Source of the DNA: Chamaecrista fasciculata
Taxonomy: Eukaryota; Streptophyta; Magnoliopsida; Fabales; Fabaceae
Reading direction: 5' to 3'
Assembly: GCA_003254925.1 (NCBI GenBank)
Contig: QANZ01046028.1
Span: forward strand, 61,302-125,301
DNA: 64,000 nt
Numbering within the stretch: position 1 is the stretch's first letter; every line of letters begins with the position of its first letter. Below the pieces are notes generated by a model, which saw only the letters and a program-made list of their open reading frames with translations, did not search any database and was not told the origin of the DNA. Shown here piece after piece: positions 33,686-44,451 of the stretch. Made by a program: the position numbers and the translations under genes.

Positions 33686-33881
33686 TCAAAAAATTACAAA
33701 TAGGTCACTGGATACATATTATCTAGGGACCAAAATGAAAACTTCAAAAAATTACACTTTGGTCACTGGATAAAAACAAATTGGGGTCAATATGTATCTA
33801 GTGACTAAAGTGTAATTTTTTGAAGTTTTCATTTTGGTCCCTAGATAATATGTATCCAGTGACCTATTTGTAATTTTTTGA
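33686..33881. repeat. Nearly perfect inverted repeat (long hairpin)
   Basis: Left arm 33686-33773 starts tcaaaaaattacaaataggt. The right arm is its near-exact reverse complement, ending acctatttgtaattttttga at 33881. The spacer is only about 20 bp. Confidence 0.85.
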
Positions 33882-34041
33882 AAATTTTTTGGAGTCAATA
33901 TGTAATTTTTGCAAAATTTGTTATGGTTAAAATTACAAAATAGCTCTGGAGGGTACCAAAATATTAATGGAGAATACCACAAAGTACCAAAGTGTCAGGT
34001 TTAAAACCACATGGTACTAAAGTGAAATAGGGTCAAACCAC

Positions 34042-34217
34042 GAGAGTGGATCCTCTGCATTGTGAAGTGTGTGCAGTTTAGAGAAAGAAAGAAAGAGTTA
34101 GAGAGAGAAAAATTTTATGGAACCCACACTTCACCAAACTTCTCTCTCCAACTCTTCCATTCTCTCTCTACACTTTATGAAAATGCACCAAAGTTGAAAT
34201 GCAGAGGATCCAGGTCC
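34042..34217. repeat. Small GGATCCTCTGCAT hairpin MITE with 10-bp duplication
   Basis: Ends gagagtggatcctctgcat and, inverted, ggacctggatcctctgcatt. Perfect duplication gtcaaaccac at 34032-34041 and 34218-34227. It sits inside the arm of an older element (accacagggtaccaaagtg text on both sides). Confidence 0.88.
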
Positions 34218-34494
34218 GTCAAACCACAGGGTACCAAAGTGTAATTTACCCTAAAAAATATTATCTAAATATATTATTATTAATTAAGATAATTTAAATT
34301 TATTTAACTCTTAAATTTTTTAAATTTTAGTCTTCAAATTTTCAATTTCTATACCACAAATTCTTAAACTTATACACCAATCACTTTATCCTATATCTAT
34401 TTTTTTTACTTTCTCTCTCTCCTCTTGTTTTTCTTTTTTTCGCTGAATCTCTCTTCTCTCTCTTTCTCAACCCGGTCCCCCCACTTTATATATA

Positions 34495-34674
34495 CTAGGG
34501 GCTTTGCGTGCCCTAACGGGTACGTAAATATGTATATAAAATAAATAAGGGACTAAATTATTAACTTAGTAAAGAAAGAGAGACCAAATAGTAAATTTTC
34601 TCTTATTTTTAATTTCATAGACTATAGTTTTAAACATGGACGACCAGAAAGGGGTGGAGCCATATAATATAAGA
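34495..34674 (-). mobile_element. Small non-autonomous Helitron, copy 1
   Basis: Read on the minus strand it starts TCTTATATTATATGGCTCC. It ends with a hairpin (acgtacccgttagggcacgc), then aaagcccCTAG, inserted between A and T. These are Helitron hallmarks: 5'-TC, 3' hairpin plus CTRR, no target duplication. The ends match copy 2 at 44552-44913. Confidence 0.8.
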
Positions 34675-34705
34675 TATAACAAAAAGAAATAAAATCTGTG
34701 TTAGT

Positions 34706-34822
34706 CAGGGACACTCGGACTGTCCCAAAAAAATTTGAAAAAATAATCTGCACCCAGTGCCACGTGGCACTGGGTGATTGGACCAGGTGTATTAGGACAC
34801 TCGGACCATATCCGAGTGTCCC
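34706..34822. repeat. Cluster of palindromes including a 26-bp perfect palindrome
   Basis: Three structures: gggacactcggactgtccc (34708-34726), a 26-bp perfect palindrome centred on CACGTG (34751-34776, half-site cacccagtgccac), and a hairpin ggacactcgga-ccata-tccgagtgtcc ending near 34820. CACGTG is the G-box core. The whole may be the end of a repeat family. Confidence 0.8.
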
Positions 34823-34825
34823 ATA

Positions 34826-35196
34826 TATCTAAATAGTTTATTTTTTGTCTCAAAAATCTAAATATTTTATTTTTTATATTATTTAAATAAAAAAACCTGC
34901 AACTTCATCATATATTTATTAAAAATATAATATATTTTTACATGACTACAATATATTTTTGTTTATCTACTTTGAAGTTTAAGTTAAAAAATTTTATTAC
35001 AAATTTCAATAAAATTATCTTTCACTANCCAACCCAACCCGCAATCTGCGGGTTGGGTTGGTTCGGGTTGAGTTTTAAAAATCATAAAACCCAACCCAAC
35101 CCAACCGGCAGATTGATGTGCGGGTTGGGCTGGGATTTCCCCTCAACCTGCCCCAACCCAACCCGTGCTCATCCCTACTAAAAAGTAAAATTTCTC
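34826..35196. other. Intergenic DNA with a single N and AACCC repeats
   Basis: AT-rich, then an N at 35028 directly beside ccaacccaacccgc and its inverse ggttgggttgg (35029-35165). Inverted low-complexity repeat; possible assembly join. Confidence 0.6.
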
Positions 35197-35821
35197 TTTC
35201 GTGAAAGAAAACTCTCTCCGCCGTGAGAGTTTTTTTAAGTGAAACTTTGGGTTGCTGTTGTCTCAGCGGCGGTGGCCCTCCCCCTGGTTATAGAGTTTTG
35301 TGTCGACGGCGTTCTGGATCAGGCTCCCACGACGACGTTCTGTGGCGGCGAATCTGGACTAGGCATTCCACGACGACTTCTGGCTTCCGCAGCGGCTTCT
35401 TGGTTTGGTCCTGAATTTTGAGTGCTCTTCCATAACGTTGTTTCGTTTTATTATTTTATTATTGTTCATTTGAGTCTGTTTATATCTTTTTTAAAACAAC
35501 CATTGGGGTTGTCTACCTACATGTTTAGAAGGGTTTGTCTCTTTTAGATGACTTTATTTATGTTTCCTGTTTTTTAGATAGTTGTAGCTTTAATTGAATC
35601 CCCAAATTCGCTGACTTGGCGGTTGATTATCTTGCCAATTTGTCTAAAACGAGGATAGGTCCTCTTGAATGGATTGTAAACCCCTTACCTTCGCTAGTTG
35701 ATATCTTGTCTAATATTGTTGTTTATACTAGAGAGGGATTGATTATTTTTACTTTGTTTTCGTTTGTATTATATTTGGTATTGCTTTACTTTTGAATGAA
35801 TTATGTTTAGAAAAAAAAAAC
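35197..35821 (+). mobile_element. Probable non-LTR retroelement remnant with poly-A end
   Basis: Opens with gaaaactctctccgccgtga, has a GC-rich 5' part (35250-35420) and a T-rich 3' part, and ends tgaatgaattatgtttag followed by ten A. This looks like the 5' and 3' UTRs of a plant LINE with the middle missing. No target duplication found and no RT sequence. The 60-codon frame at 35239-35421 is not recognised. Confidence 0.4.
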
Positions 35822-36407
35822 ACGTTGGCGCAATTCATTCACCCTAACACATGACTAATTTTAAAATGGGTTGGTGTTGGCTAGCCTAAATAAACTAGTC
35901 TATCTATCTATCTATTATCTTTTAAATAAATGTATTTTAATAAAAATATATAAATATTTTTTTCCATCATTTTAGAATTTCTATGAATAACAATTAACAA
36001 AAAAACAATATATCTAAATAAAGTGTTTATTTATAATAAAAAAATATCTATTGTATTTAAATAATTTATATTAAATTTTTCATTAATTCATCCAAACGAA
36101 TTATTTTACTAGTAATGTTTATATAAAAAATAAAATAAAATTCAATAAACATGACTGAAGTGATGGGGTATGTATGGTAGATTGGTAGGTGACCTGTGAG
36201 TTTGGGAGTCTTCCTCTTTAATGATGGTCGGCTCACTAGAAGAATAATAGAGCACTTCCAATTCTCACTTTCTTTCTTGCTCATAATAATATGATAAAAA
36301 TATAGAAATGGATTTATGTCTTTTATTTATAAAAAACAATAATAATAACAATAAAAAATATTAATTTTTACATTAATTAGATTAATAAATTCGAATGAAT
36401 TACAATA
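35822..36407. other. AT-rich intergenic DNA
   Basis: Short tatc repeat (35900-35920); no gene supported. Confidence 0.4.
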
Positions 36408-36823
36408 AGCTAAAATGTAATTTTAGTCTTTTATCTTTTTTGTCAAGTTATCTTTAACATTTTATTGTTAGTCTCACTTCTATTTTCGTTCATCTTCCTC
36501 TGTTAACGCTAACGTTGTGTGTTGATGTGACGAACTAAATACTAAAACAATTTTAGTACTTTATCTTAGTGTAAGTTGCAATTTTAATATTATATCTTTC
36601 TTCTTCTTTTTTGGGCCCCCACATAAATTTTCTCTCTCTTCCAAGTCAGTTGTCTACGTTACATTTAATCGAAAAGATTGACGAAATTTAAGGTAGAACT
36701 AACGGTAGAATTTTTTACAAAGATATGAAAAAAAATATGCAAAAAAAAAAACAAATAATATTAATAATAACCTGATTTGCAATCTCATAAAAAATAAGAG
36801 ACTAATTTATATTTCAACCTTAA
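36408..36823. repeat. MITE, distant relative of 658-980
   Basis: Left aagctaaaatgtaattttag, right inverted aaggttgaaatataaattag; the following tctyttat text also matches. Target duplication unclear. Confidence 0.55.
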
Positions 36824-36840
36824 TAATAATATGGCAAATG

Positions 36841-36912
36841 ACATTCATAGGGGAAGCATAAGGTTTTCAAACATACATTCATAGGGGAAGCATAAGGTTT
36901 TCAAACATACAT
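36841..36912. repeat. 34-bp perfect tandem duplication
   Basis: acattcataggggaagcata plus 14 bp, present 2.1 times with no mismatch, implying a recent slip. Confidence 0.9.
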
Positions 36913-37767
36913 GATTGCTTGCTCGAGATTACAGGGTAATAAGAGCCCAAATTATGTTTATCACAGACATAAACCAACATTCAATGAGAAAATTTCTGAA
37001 TTTAGCATTGTAACTTTTAAAAGAAATATCCTTCATATGATTTTTATAATAAAATGCGGTTTGTTAATAAGAAGGACAAACTAACTTTCCAAAAATCTAT
37101 ATATCATGATTCTTTAATTTATAACTAAACGTAGAAAAAAGAAGGTTGATTCAAAAGCTTATTAAATATATTACTAAAGATGAAAAGTTTATACAATCTT
37201 GGTATACTTTTGATTTTGCAGTTTGTTGCCCAAATATCAATCCGGTGGATATATACAACTTAAATGATGAAATATACATGACGAACTTATGTAGCTTTGG
37301 TTTGTGACTCTTATAAACTATCAAAACGAATGAAAAAATAAGAATGAATTCTCAGAATTTGAATCGAAATCACAAGAAATTTTGAGAATCCAAAATTGAA
37401 TGAGGTCTTTCATCCTCATCCTCACTCTCTCCTTTCCTCCGTCGACCTCTTCGAAAATCGAATTCTCAGAATCCAAAATTGAAATCACAACCAAAACGAA
37501 AACGAAATCAAACGAATTTGAATCGAAATCACAAGAAATTTTGAGAAATAGATCATAGATCATATGGTTTTGGTTTTCGAAGCTGGTGATGTGAAATAAG
37601 AAAGTGAAATTGCTCTGTTTATGGTTTTCGAAGTTGGTGATGTGAAATAGATCATAGATCACAAGAAATGAGTTTATGGTTTTGGTTTTCGGCACCCATA
37701 GATCATATTGCCACAAGAAATTTTGAGAAATTGCTCTGTTTTGCTTAGATTCGAAAATCGTCGTGTT
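36913..37767. other. Intergenic DNA with shuffled short repeats
   Basis: The first 400 bp are AT-rich without signal. From 37340 to 37720 short blocks recur in direct and rearranged order: gaatcgaaatcacaagaaat, ggttttcgaagctggtgatg and tagatcatagatcat. Confidence 0.5.
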
Positions 37768-38232
37768 ATGGCTTCAATTTTTTTTAATTTTGATTCTTTA
37801 ATTTCGAATGCGTTTTGGAAATCTGAGACCACAGATCTGTCATTCCCACTACGACGATGCGAAACGCTATTTGATTCTTCTGTATCTCCTCCATTTGTCT
37901 CGCAGCCATATTCCCCGTCAATTGCTCAAATTCCCCTTCTGTGTCGCGAGATAGGAATTACCTTTACAATTTACAGTCAGAGTTGAGAGACAGTAAGGAA
38001 AATGAAAGCAAATCAACCTCAATTGTTGAATTTTCTTTTTCCTCTTTAATCTGTGCAGTGTAGTGTGGTAGAACTCATAGAACCACAAGCACTACCGGAT
38101 CTCGAAGAGACAGGAGGTCATGGAGACACTGACACCACCGGAACGGCGACTTTGCCGGCTGACGGCAATGTATTTGAACTCGGAAATGAATATACAGGCG
38201 GGGAAACTAGTCAACAAGAAGCCAAGATCTGA
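37768..38232 (+). CDS. Possible two-exon hypothetical protein, doubtful
   Basis: An ATG at 37768 opens 72 codons (MASIFFNFDSLISNAFWKSE) ending in TGA at 37984. A second stretch at 38059-38232, directly after a good acceptor (ctgtgcag), is open for 57 codons with protein-like composition (ELIEPQALPDLEETGGHGD). I could not find a donor that joins them in frame, and neither half matches a family I know. It may be a captured or decayed gene fragment. Confidence 0.2.
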
Positions 38233-38444
38233 ATTCTAAACTCAAAGTTATGTTCAACTTCATTTTCGTTTCTACCCCAACATGAATTGGGGTTAAAATG
38301 TTAATTCATTTGTTGGTGAACTATGAATATTGTGGATGCTGAAGATTGCAAGAGTATGAAAGGCAACTATGAACATTGTTAATTCATTTGTTGGTTAAAA
38401 AAATGAATGAATGGGACGCCAAATGCTTATATAGGCCGACATTT

Positions 38445-38793
38445 GGTGCACCGATTGAGTATTTGGTGCACCGATTGTTCACATAGGGAATTTACAGCGC
38501 CTAATCGGTGGACCGATTTAGTATTTGGTGCACCGATTGTTCACATAAGGAATTTACACCACCTAATCGGTGAACCGATTGAGTATTTGGTGCACCGATT
38601 GCTCACATACACCAATTGAGTATTAGGCCAAAATAAAAGAAAATTTCGGGTCCGCCAGCGCTACACTTTCTTTCTCATCTGCTGCGAATCGGTGCACCGA
38701 TTTCTTCGCTGGTGCACCGAATGTCGAGCAACAAGAAGACATTTTAGTCCTTTTTGGTGCACCATTTCGTAGGCAAAAATGAAACGGTGCACC
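38445..38793. repeat. Array rich in GGTGCACC palindromes
   Basis: Eight exact ggtgcacc at 38445, 38465, 38527, 38589, 38691, 38711, 38756 and 38786, usually followed by gatt. The left half is built of 62-bp units (atttggtgcaccgattgttc ... cctaatcggt); the right half has the motif at irregular spacing. Confidence 0.85.
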
Positions 38794-38829
38794 GATTTGA
38801 AAAATCATCCCTCCACTTGCACACAAAAA

Positions 38830-39407
38830 TAATCAAGGTTTCACGCTTTTCAAGGTAAACAGTAACATTTTTTATTTTTTTTCCAAACAACAATCACATC
38901 CAAACACACTTTTATTATAATCAAATCACATATTACTTTTTCCAACTTTTTCTTCCATTTATACCCCTATACAATTTATCAATTTCCTTACTTTTTATCC
39001 ACCTACCACAATCATTACATACCCATTTTAATAATTTCACACCAAATAATCAACAATCATCCAAACACCACTACAAAAATAATCATCTTTGATTATAATC
39101 AAACTATGATTATAATCAAAACAAATTTTAAAAAGAACGGAAACGAACTGACCCTTTAGTGAAAGGATACAAAAAACTTGGATTCCATATCATTTGATGT
39201 GAAATATCTTATAAATTTTGGTCACTTGCAAGTTGCAAGTTTTGAATGCATTGTGAAGAATAACTAAATTAATGTTTAAATTAATGTTTAGACAAAGATA
39301 AGCTTTAAAGTGTCATGTGAGAAAACAGGCTATTTAATCAATATATATTTAAAAAAATAAATATTTACTAAATAATAATTATTATAAAAATATTCATCAA
39401 TATATAT
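38830..39407. other. Intergenic DNA, MITE-like remnant
   Basis: ccaaacaacaatcacatcca (38883) and ggaaacgaactgaccctt (39139) resemble ends of TGTTTGG-type MITEs, but arms are weak. Otherwise AT-rich. Confidence 0.4.
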
Positions 39408-42036
39408 TTTTTTTTGCGGCGCTGACAAATTTTTCAGTTTTGCCGCAAGTCGCTACCACTGGGAGCAACTTGCGGCTATAATTTTTTTGCACGCAAGTCG
39501 CTACAGCTGGTAGCAACATGCGAGCAAGGCAACTACATTCCCGTTAGCTTGTTATTTGCCGCAAGTCGCAAATTTTTTGCACGCAAGTCGCTACAACTGG
39601 TAGCAACATGCGTGCAAGGCACTACATTCTCGTTGGCCTGTTATTTGCCGCAAGTCGCTGCCACCTGTAGTGACTTGCGGCAAATTTTTTTGCACGCAAG
39701 TCGCTACAGCTTGTAGTGACTTGCGACAATTAATTCTAGTTCCGCAAGTTGCTCCGGGTGACAGCGGCTTGCAGACAGTAACTTCGCAAAATCGACCGCT
39801 CAATGACTATTTTTTCACTGAACCTCTATTTCTTCTTGTTCTCTCCTTCATCCATTTCATTTTCACCTCCTCTCCTCATCTTTTCTCCTTCATTCTTCTC
39901 TTCATTCTCCATATTTCTTCTTCTTCTTCAATCATCATCCTACCATTACTTTTCTTCATTTTGATTTTCCAAGAGGTTAGTTACTTTTCTTTTAAACTTT
40001 TTCACTTGAGTTGAATTTTTTTGTATGATTTGAATATTTATAATGTATTTGCATTGTTTATGATTATTTTCTATTAATTTTGTAGAATATATATAATTAT
40101 TTCAAAGTTTTGTTAGGATAATATTAAATATTTTGTTGTATTAATGAATTGTTTAATAATTTTGTAAATGTGGTTTTTTTGTTGTTATAATTATTATTAT
40201 CTTAGTATTATATAGGTGAATATAATTTTTTTTTTAAGTTGTATTATTATAAGTTGTTGTATTAAATTTTTTTTTTGTTATAATTGTTTATTTGTTTTAG
40301 AGATACTTCTTAGAAATGTAATTTGAATGAATATTTATATATGAAGGTAAATAAATGAGTAACATTTTGGTATCAGTTTTTGTGAATGGAATTATAGAAC
40401 TTTCTCATAATGAAGGAATGATATTTCGGATAGAAGGATCCCCAACTATAATACAGGTTAGAGACAATATTTCCTATGAGGATTTGAGAGATTTGATTTC
40501 GAGAAATTTGAATTTGCAGAGGAACCAAGTTATATCTGATATTGTCTATAGAGTACCTGTTCAAATTTTTCCTATGAAGTTTAGTACATTAGATATCACT
40601 AATGATAATGATGTAGAAGTCATGATACGATATCATTTAGGATGTACTGAGAATCGATTGTTGAATTTAATGGAACTTTGTGTTCGAACCAGTAATGTTG
40701 ATTCAAGGTTTGATTTGAATGCTGGTCCTAGCCATCAACAACTTGTTTTGGATGATTCATTTAATCTGATTATTGAGCAAGAGGTTAATCAAGACTATGC
40801 CTATGAGAGTTTTGAAGAAGAAGAAGAAGAAGAAGAAGAAGAAGAAGAAGAAGAAGAAGAAGAAGAAGAAGATGATGATGACAATGCTGATACAGACACA
40901 GATGAGGATGAACAACATGTCAACAATGGTGGTGGTCCTACTCCTACTGACTCAATGCATCCTTTTCAACATTTGTCAAATTTTTCTCCTTCGGCCACTT
41001 TTTTGCATGAAACTTATCCAGAACAGGTAGAGGACCTTCAGATTCCAAATTCACTGAATGGGGAAATTAAGAAGAGTACGTCGTTTGAGAGCAAAGAAAG
41101 TTTGAAGGATGTATTAACAATATAATCTAAAATTGTTAAACAACTTTATTAACTAACATTTCTAATATTGTTGAACATATTAACATAATAAAAATTCTTA
41201 AAGATATCTACTAAATCAAAAAACTTAAATCTAACTAATTATACTAATACATTATCTAAAAAAATACAAACATTAAATAATAAAAAATCACATATTTTAA
41301 AAAAATCGTTTTGAAAAAAAAAATTAGTTAGATTTTCACATATTTTTTTTAAAAAATACCACTACCCTAAACCCTAAAAATTATCACATATTTAAAAAAA
41401 AATCGTTTTGAAAAAAAATAATCAGATTATCACATATTTTTTAAAAAAATTACCACTACCCTAAACCCTAAAAATGAGCACATATTTAAAAAAAATCGAC
41501 AAAAAAATTAAATTTGTTGTAAACATACCTTAATATTTGTTTTTTGGTGTGTATGTGCTATGTGGGGTAATGAAAGTGAAATGAGAAGAAGAAGGAGAAA
41601 GGGAAGTGGAGATGAAAGTGATTGTTTAGGGATTTATGGGGTTGAAATGAAGGAGTTTGTGGGGTTGGAATTTTTGAGAAGGGAGGAACAGAGAAGAAGA
41701 AAGAAAGAGGCGAAATTGTGAAAGAGAGAAATGAGGAGAGAGATGAATAGGGAAGAAGAAAGAAGATACGGAGAAATTTGGATGCAAATGTTATCTTCAT
41801 GCCACGTGTCGCCATGCTATTCGCCGAAAATCTAAAAAATCTCATCCAGATGCAGAATTGGTGTGCCGCAAGTCGGTAGGAGTGAGAGCGACTTGCGGCA
41901 ATTCGAAATTTGCACCAGTTACGGCAAATCGCTACCACCCCTAGCAACTTGTGTGCACAAAATAGTTGCCGCAAGTCGTTACCACCACTAGCGACTTGCG
42001 GCAAAATAAAAGCAAATTCGACGCGCCGTAAAACAA
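39408..42036 (+). mobile_element. Mutator-like element, internally deleted
   Basis: TIRs ttttttttgcggcgctgaca and, inverted from the right, ttgttttacggcgcgtcgaa. Flanking aatatatat at 39399-39407 and 42037-42045 is a 9-bp duplication as expected for MULEs, though AT-rich. Both subterminal regions (39431-39780, 41860-42005) are packed with imperfect palindromes of about 35 bp, gccgcaagtcgctaccac plus inverse. The centre carries the transposase-like frame at 40355-41125. The AT-rich 3' part (41287-41480) is a two-copy direct repeat of about 110 bp. At 2.6 kb it is shorter than an autonomous MULE. Confidence 0.75.
40355..41125 (+). CDS. MURA-like (MuDR) transposase, N-terminal part only
   Basis: 256 codons from ATG at 40355. 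The N-terminal third (ISYEDLRDLISRNLNLQ, NDNDVEVMIRYHL) looks like the PB1-like domain at the start of many plant MULE transposases. Then come a linker, about 20 consecutive Glu (GAA/GAG repeat, 40816-40870) with Asp, and a Thr/Asp-rich stretch. The end (FESKESLKDVLTI) matches the beginning of the MuDR DNA-binding region, which normally reads on as Y-I. The frame then stops, so the zinc-ribbon, catalytic DDE and SWIM domains are absent. It cannot be an active transposase; the protein, if made, would be a truncated relative. Confidence 0.65.
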   Translation: MSNILVSVFVNGIIELSHNEGMIFRIEGSPTIIQVRDNISYEDLRDLISRNLNLQRNQVISDIVYRVPVQIFPMKFSTLDITNDNDVEVMIRYHLGCTENRLLNLMELCVRTSNVDSRFDLNAGPSHQQLVLDDSFNLIIEQEVNQDYAYESFEEEEEEEEEEEEEEEEEEEDDDDNADTDTDEDEQHVNNGGGPTPTDSMHPFQHLSNFSPSATFLHETYPEQVEDLQIPNSLNGEIKKSTSFESKESLKDVLTI

Positions 42037-42184
42037 AATATATATTAGTAAATATTTTTTTAAAAAATATAGTTTAATTAATATTTATTTTTTTAAATAC
42101 ATACCTGTCATTTTATCAGAGAAAACAGGCGTAGCAAGTGGTGGTGGGGTGAAATATTTAATTACTATCAAACTATCAAGCAGA

Positions 42185-42700
42185 AACAGTGACATAGACA
42201 CGAGACACAATATTGATACGGTATACTAATATATTTAATTCTTAAAATTATATTACATGACACAATATATATTTATAGATAAAAATAATTAAATATCCAT
42301 AAATTCTAATTAAAATTTTAAAAATGATAATATCTTATGAAGCATGAACACTTCATTTTAAGAGTGTGTCGCTATGTCGGACATGTGTCCGTGTCTGACA
42401 CCCGTACAACACTCATACGACACATATTCATAAGTTTCAAGATATAAAATCATTTTTTTGTGACTTTCACATGACAAACAATAAAAAATAATAACACATA
42501 TAACATATATTATGAATGAATAATGTAATTTTTAAAGTTTTCATTAAAATTAATGAATTTTTAATTATTCATATATAGAAATATATGTCGTGTGGTGTCG
42601 CGTAATTTTAAGAACTTGACATGTCAGTGTGTCCATGTCCGTGTCGTGTCCCGTGTTCGTGATGTGTCGTGTCTCGTGTCCATGTCCATACTTCATAGAT
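42185..42700. repeat. Inverted-repeat element with GTGTC/GACAC-rich ends
   Basis: Left gacatagacacgagacacaa, right inverted gacatggacacgagacacga. The interior has further cgtgtcgtgtcc text and AT-rich DNA. Boundaries approximate. Confidence 0.6.
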
Positions 42701-42719
42701 CATATCTATTCATGACTCA

Positions 42720-43080
42720 GAGTCAGGCCTGAGCGTGTGGGATAGATGAGCCTTACTGTGGGTTGCCTTGGGAATAACCCGTTGCTTCACGCCCGAGTTG
42801 GGCGTGAGAGGAGCATGTTGAAGTCCCACATCGCTTAGTTAAAGGGCCTTATAACACTATATATATATAATGGGGCAACCCTCTCCCTTTGATAGCTCTT
42901 TTGGGGGTGAATTAGGTCTTTCTACATATTATCAGAGCCTAGGCGTGTGGGATGGATGAGCCTTACTATGGGCTGCCCTGGGAATAACCCGTTGGCTTCA
43001 CGCTCGAGTTGGGCGTGAGAGGGGCGTGTTGAAGTCCCACATCACTTAGTTAAAGGGTCTTCTAATTCTATATATATATA
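42720..43080 (+). mobile_element. TRIM (miniature LTR retroelement), tandem remnant
   Basis: Fossil. One 111-bp LTR (42816-42926, tgttgaagtcccacatcgct ... ctttctaca) lies between two copies of the short internal region (about 42727-42815 and 42927-43026). The start of a second LTR is at 43027. The primer-binding-like tattatcagagcc follows the LTR. No coding capacity, as normal for TRIMs. The internal-LTR-internal-LTR order points to unequal recombination; it is not whole. Confidence 0.8.
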
Positions 43081-43640
43081 TTTTTATTGTTTCTCCCGTT
43101 AAAATTGAAAAAAAAATGATTCTAGATCCTAAAATTTATAAATATGTCCTGTATGAATGTTATATAAGGATCTGCGGTCAGCCATTGACACATGGAACAC
43201 AATATTCCTCAAAATAAAGTGTTCTGCTCCGTATCTTCCAAACATAATTTTGATATCATTTTTCAATCAATTTTTAAGTTGTAAACTTGTATTGGTCTTA
43301 GGTAATAGGTATCGTAATCATTTTCAAGCATCTTGTCCACTGTTGGGCTTTACAGGCTGGGCTCCGATCGGATTCTTCATGTTCTTCATGTCCCTTTAAC
43401 ATATGGCCCAACATATGAAATATCTATATAAGATTTCTTTTTATATTATGTATTTACTCATCAATCGAATCAATACAAACTGATTTAAATTAAACTGGAT
43501 GACTTTTGCAATCATTCAATTAGATGGATTCAGTTGAATGAATAATCTAAATTGAACCAAACCAACCATTTAAACACCCTTATATAACACATTATAGATT
43601 ATAGATATTTGATATATTTTATTTATGCCTTTTTCGTAAA
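43081..43640. other. Intergenic DNA
   Basis: No family recognised; the 80-codon frame at 43157 is without similarity I can place. Confidence 0.4.
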
Positions 43641-44004
43641 TAAATATTAGGGGTGTGCATCAATTTAACTTAATTTGTCTAAATTTAAATTGAACCGATA
43701 CAATTAAATGACTAAAATAGTCATTCAATTCATTCAAAAAATTCTGGACAATCAAATCAAACCAAATCAATTATAATCAGTTTGGTTCGATTCGATTGGT
43801 TGGTTTTTTAGTATAATTATTTTTAAAAACTTGAGATGCCAAAAATTATAATTACATACTAATTATATATATGCTAATAACTGTATCACAAAGAGGAAAC
43901 CATAAGATAAAAGACTACCGCCAAACATATATATAATATATTACTTGAATAATATATTAAATAATATACTAGATAATCACAATTCATTCCTTTTTCACAA
44001 CTAA

Positions 44005-44451
44005 GGCTCCGTTTAGTAGATATAAAAAGTGGGTCTGCAATGTAAAAGACATAAAATCCAATAATCTCCATTGTTTAGTAGTGTATTTTGGACCTTGTAA
44101 GGTAAATTACATTGTAAATTGGTTTACAATGAACTGTAAAAAATTTCCCTCCTTCTAGGTTCGCAATTCCACTTTGCTTTATGGAATTTGGAGTGAAATT
44201 CTATATTTGCCCCTTCCATTTCTTCTTTTTGGTAATTTATTTTATAAAACAAGGGCATTTCAGTAATTTCAATTTTGTACATACTTTTTCAATTTTGTAC
44301 CTACTTTACTTTCCCTTTAATATCTTATTTACACCAAATATTTTCTATCTTTACCTACTTTACATTCCCTCACTTACTTTTCCTTTCCCTCACAATTTTT
44401 CCCTTGTAAAACCCTTTACTTTACATCCTTATATTACTACCAAACGGAGCC
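44005..44451. mobile_element. Tourist/PIF-Harbinger MITE with TAA duplication
   Basis: TIRs ggctccgtttagtag and, inverted, ggctccgtttggtag, flanked by taa at 44002-44004 and 44452-44454. 447 bp, no transposase. Confidence 0.82.

Noticed and set aside
35239-35421. 60-residue secreted-like peptide (MKLWVAVVSAAVALPLVIEF)
   Set aside because: Lies in the GC-rich 5' part of a poly-A-tailed retroelement remnant; overlapping frames in the same stretch are equally open.
40773-41030. Lys-rich frame overlapping the MURA-like ORF
   Set aside because: Shifted-frame reading of the GAA repeat that encodes the Glu run.
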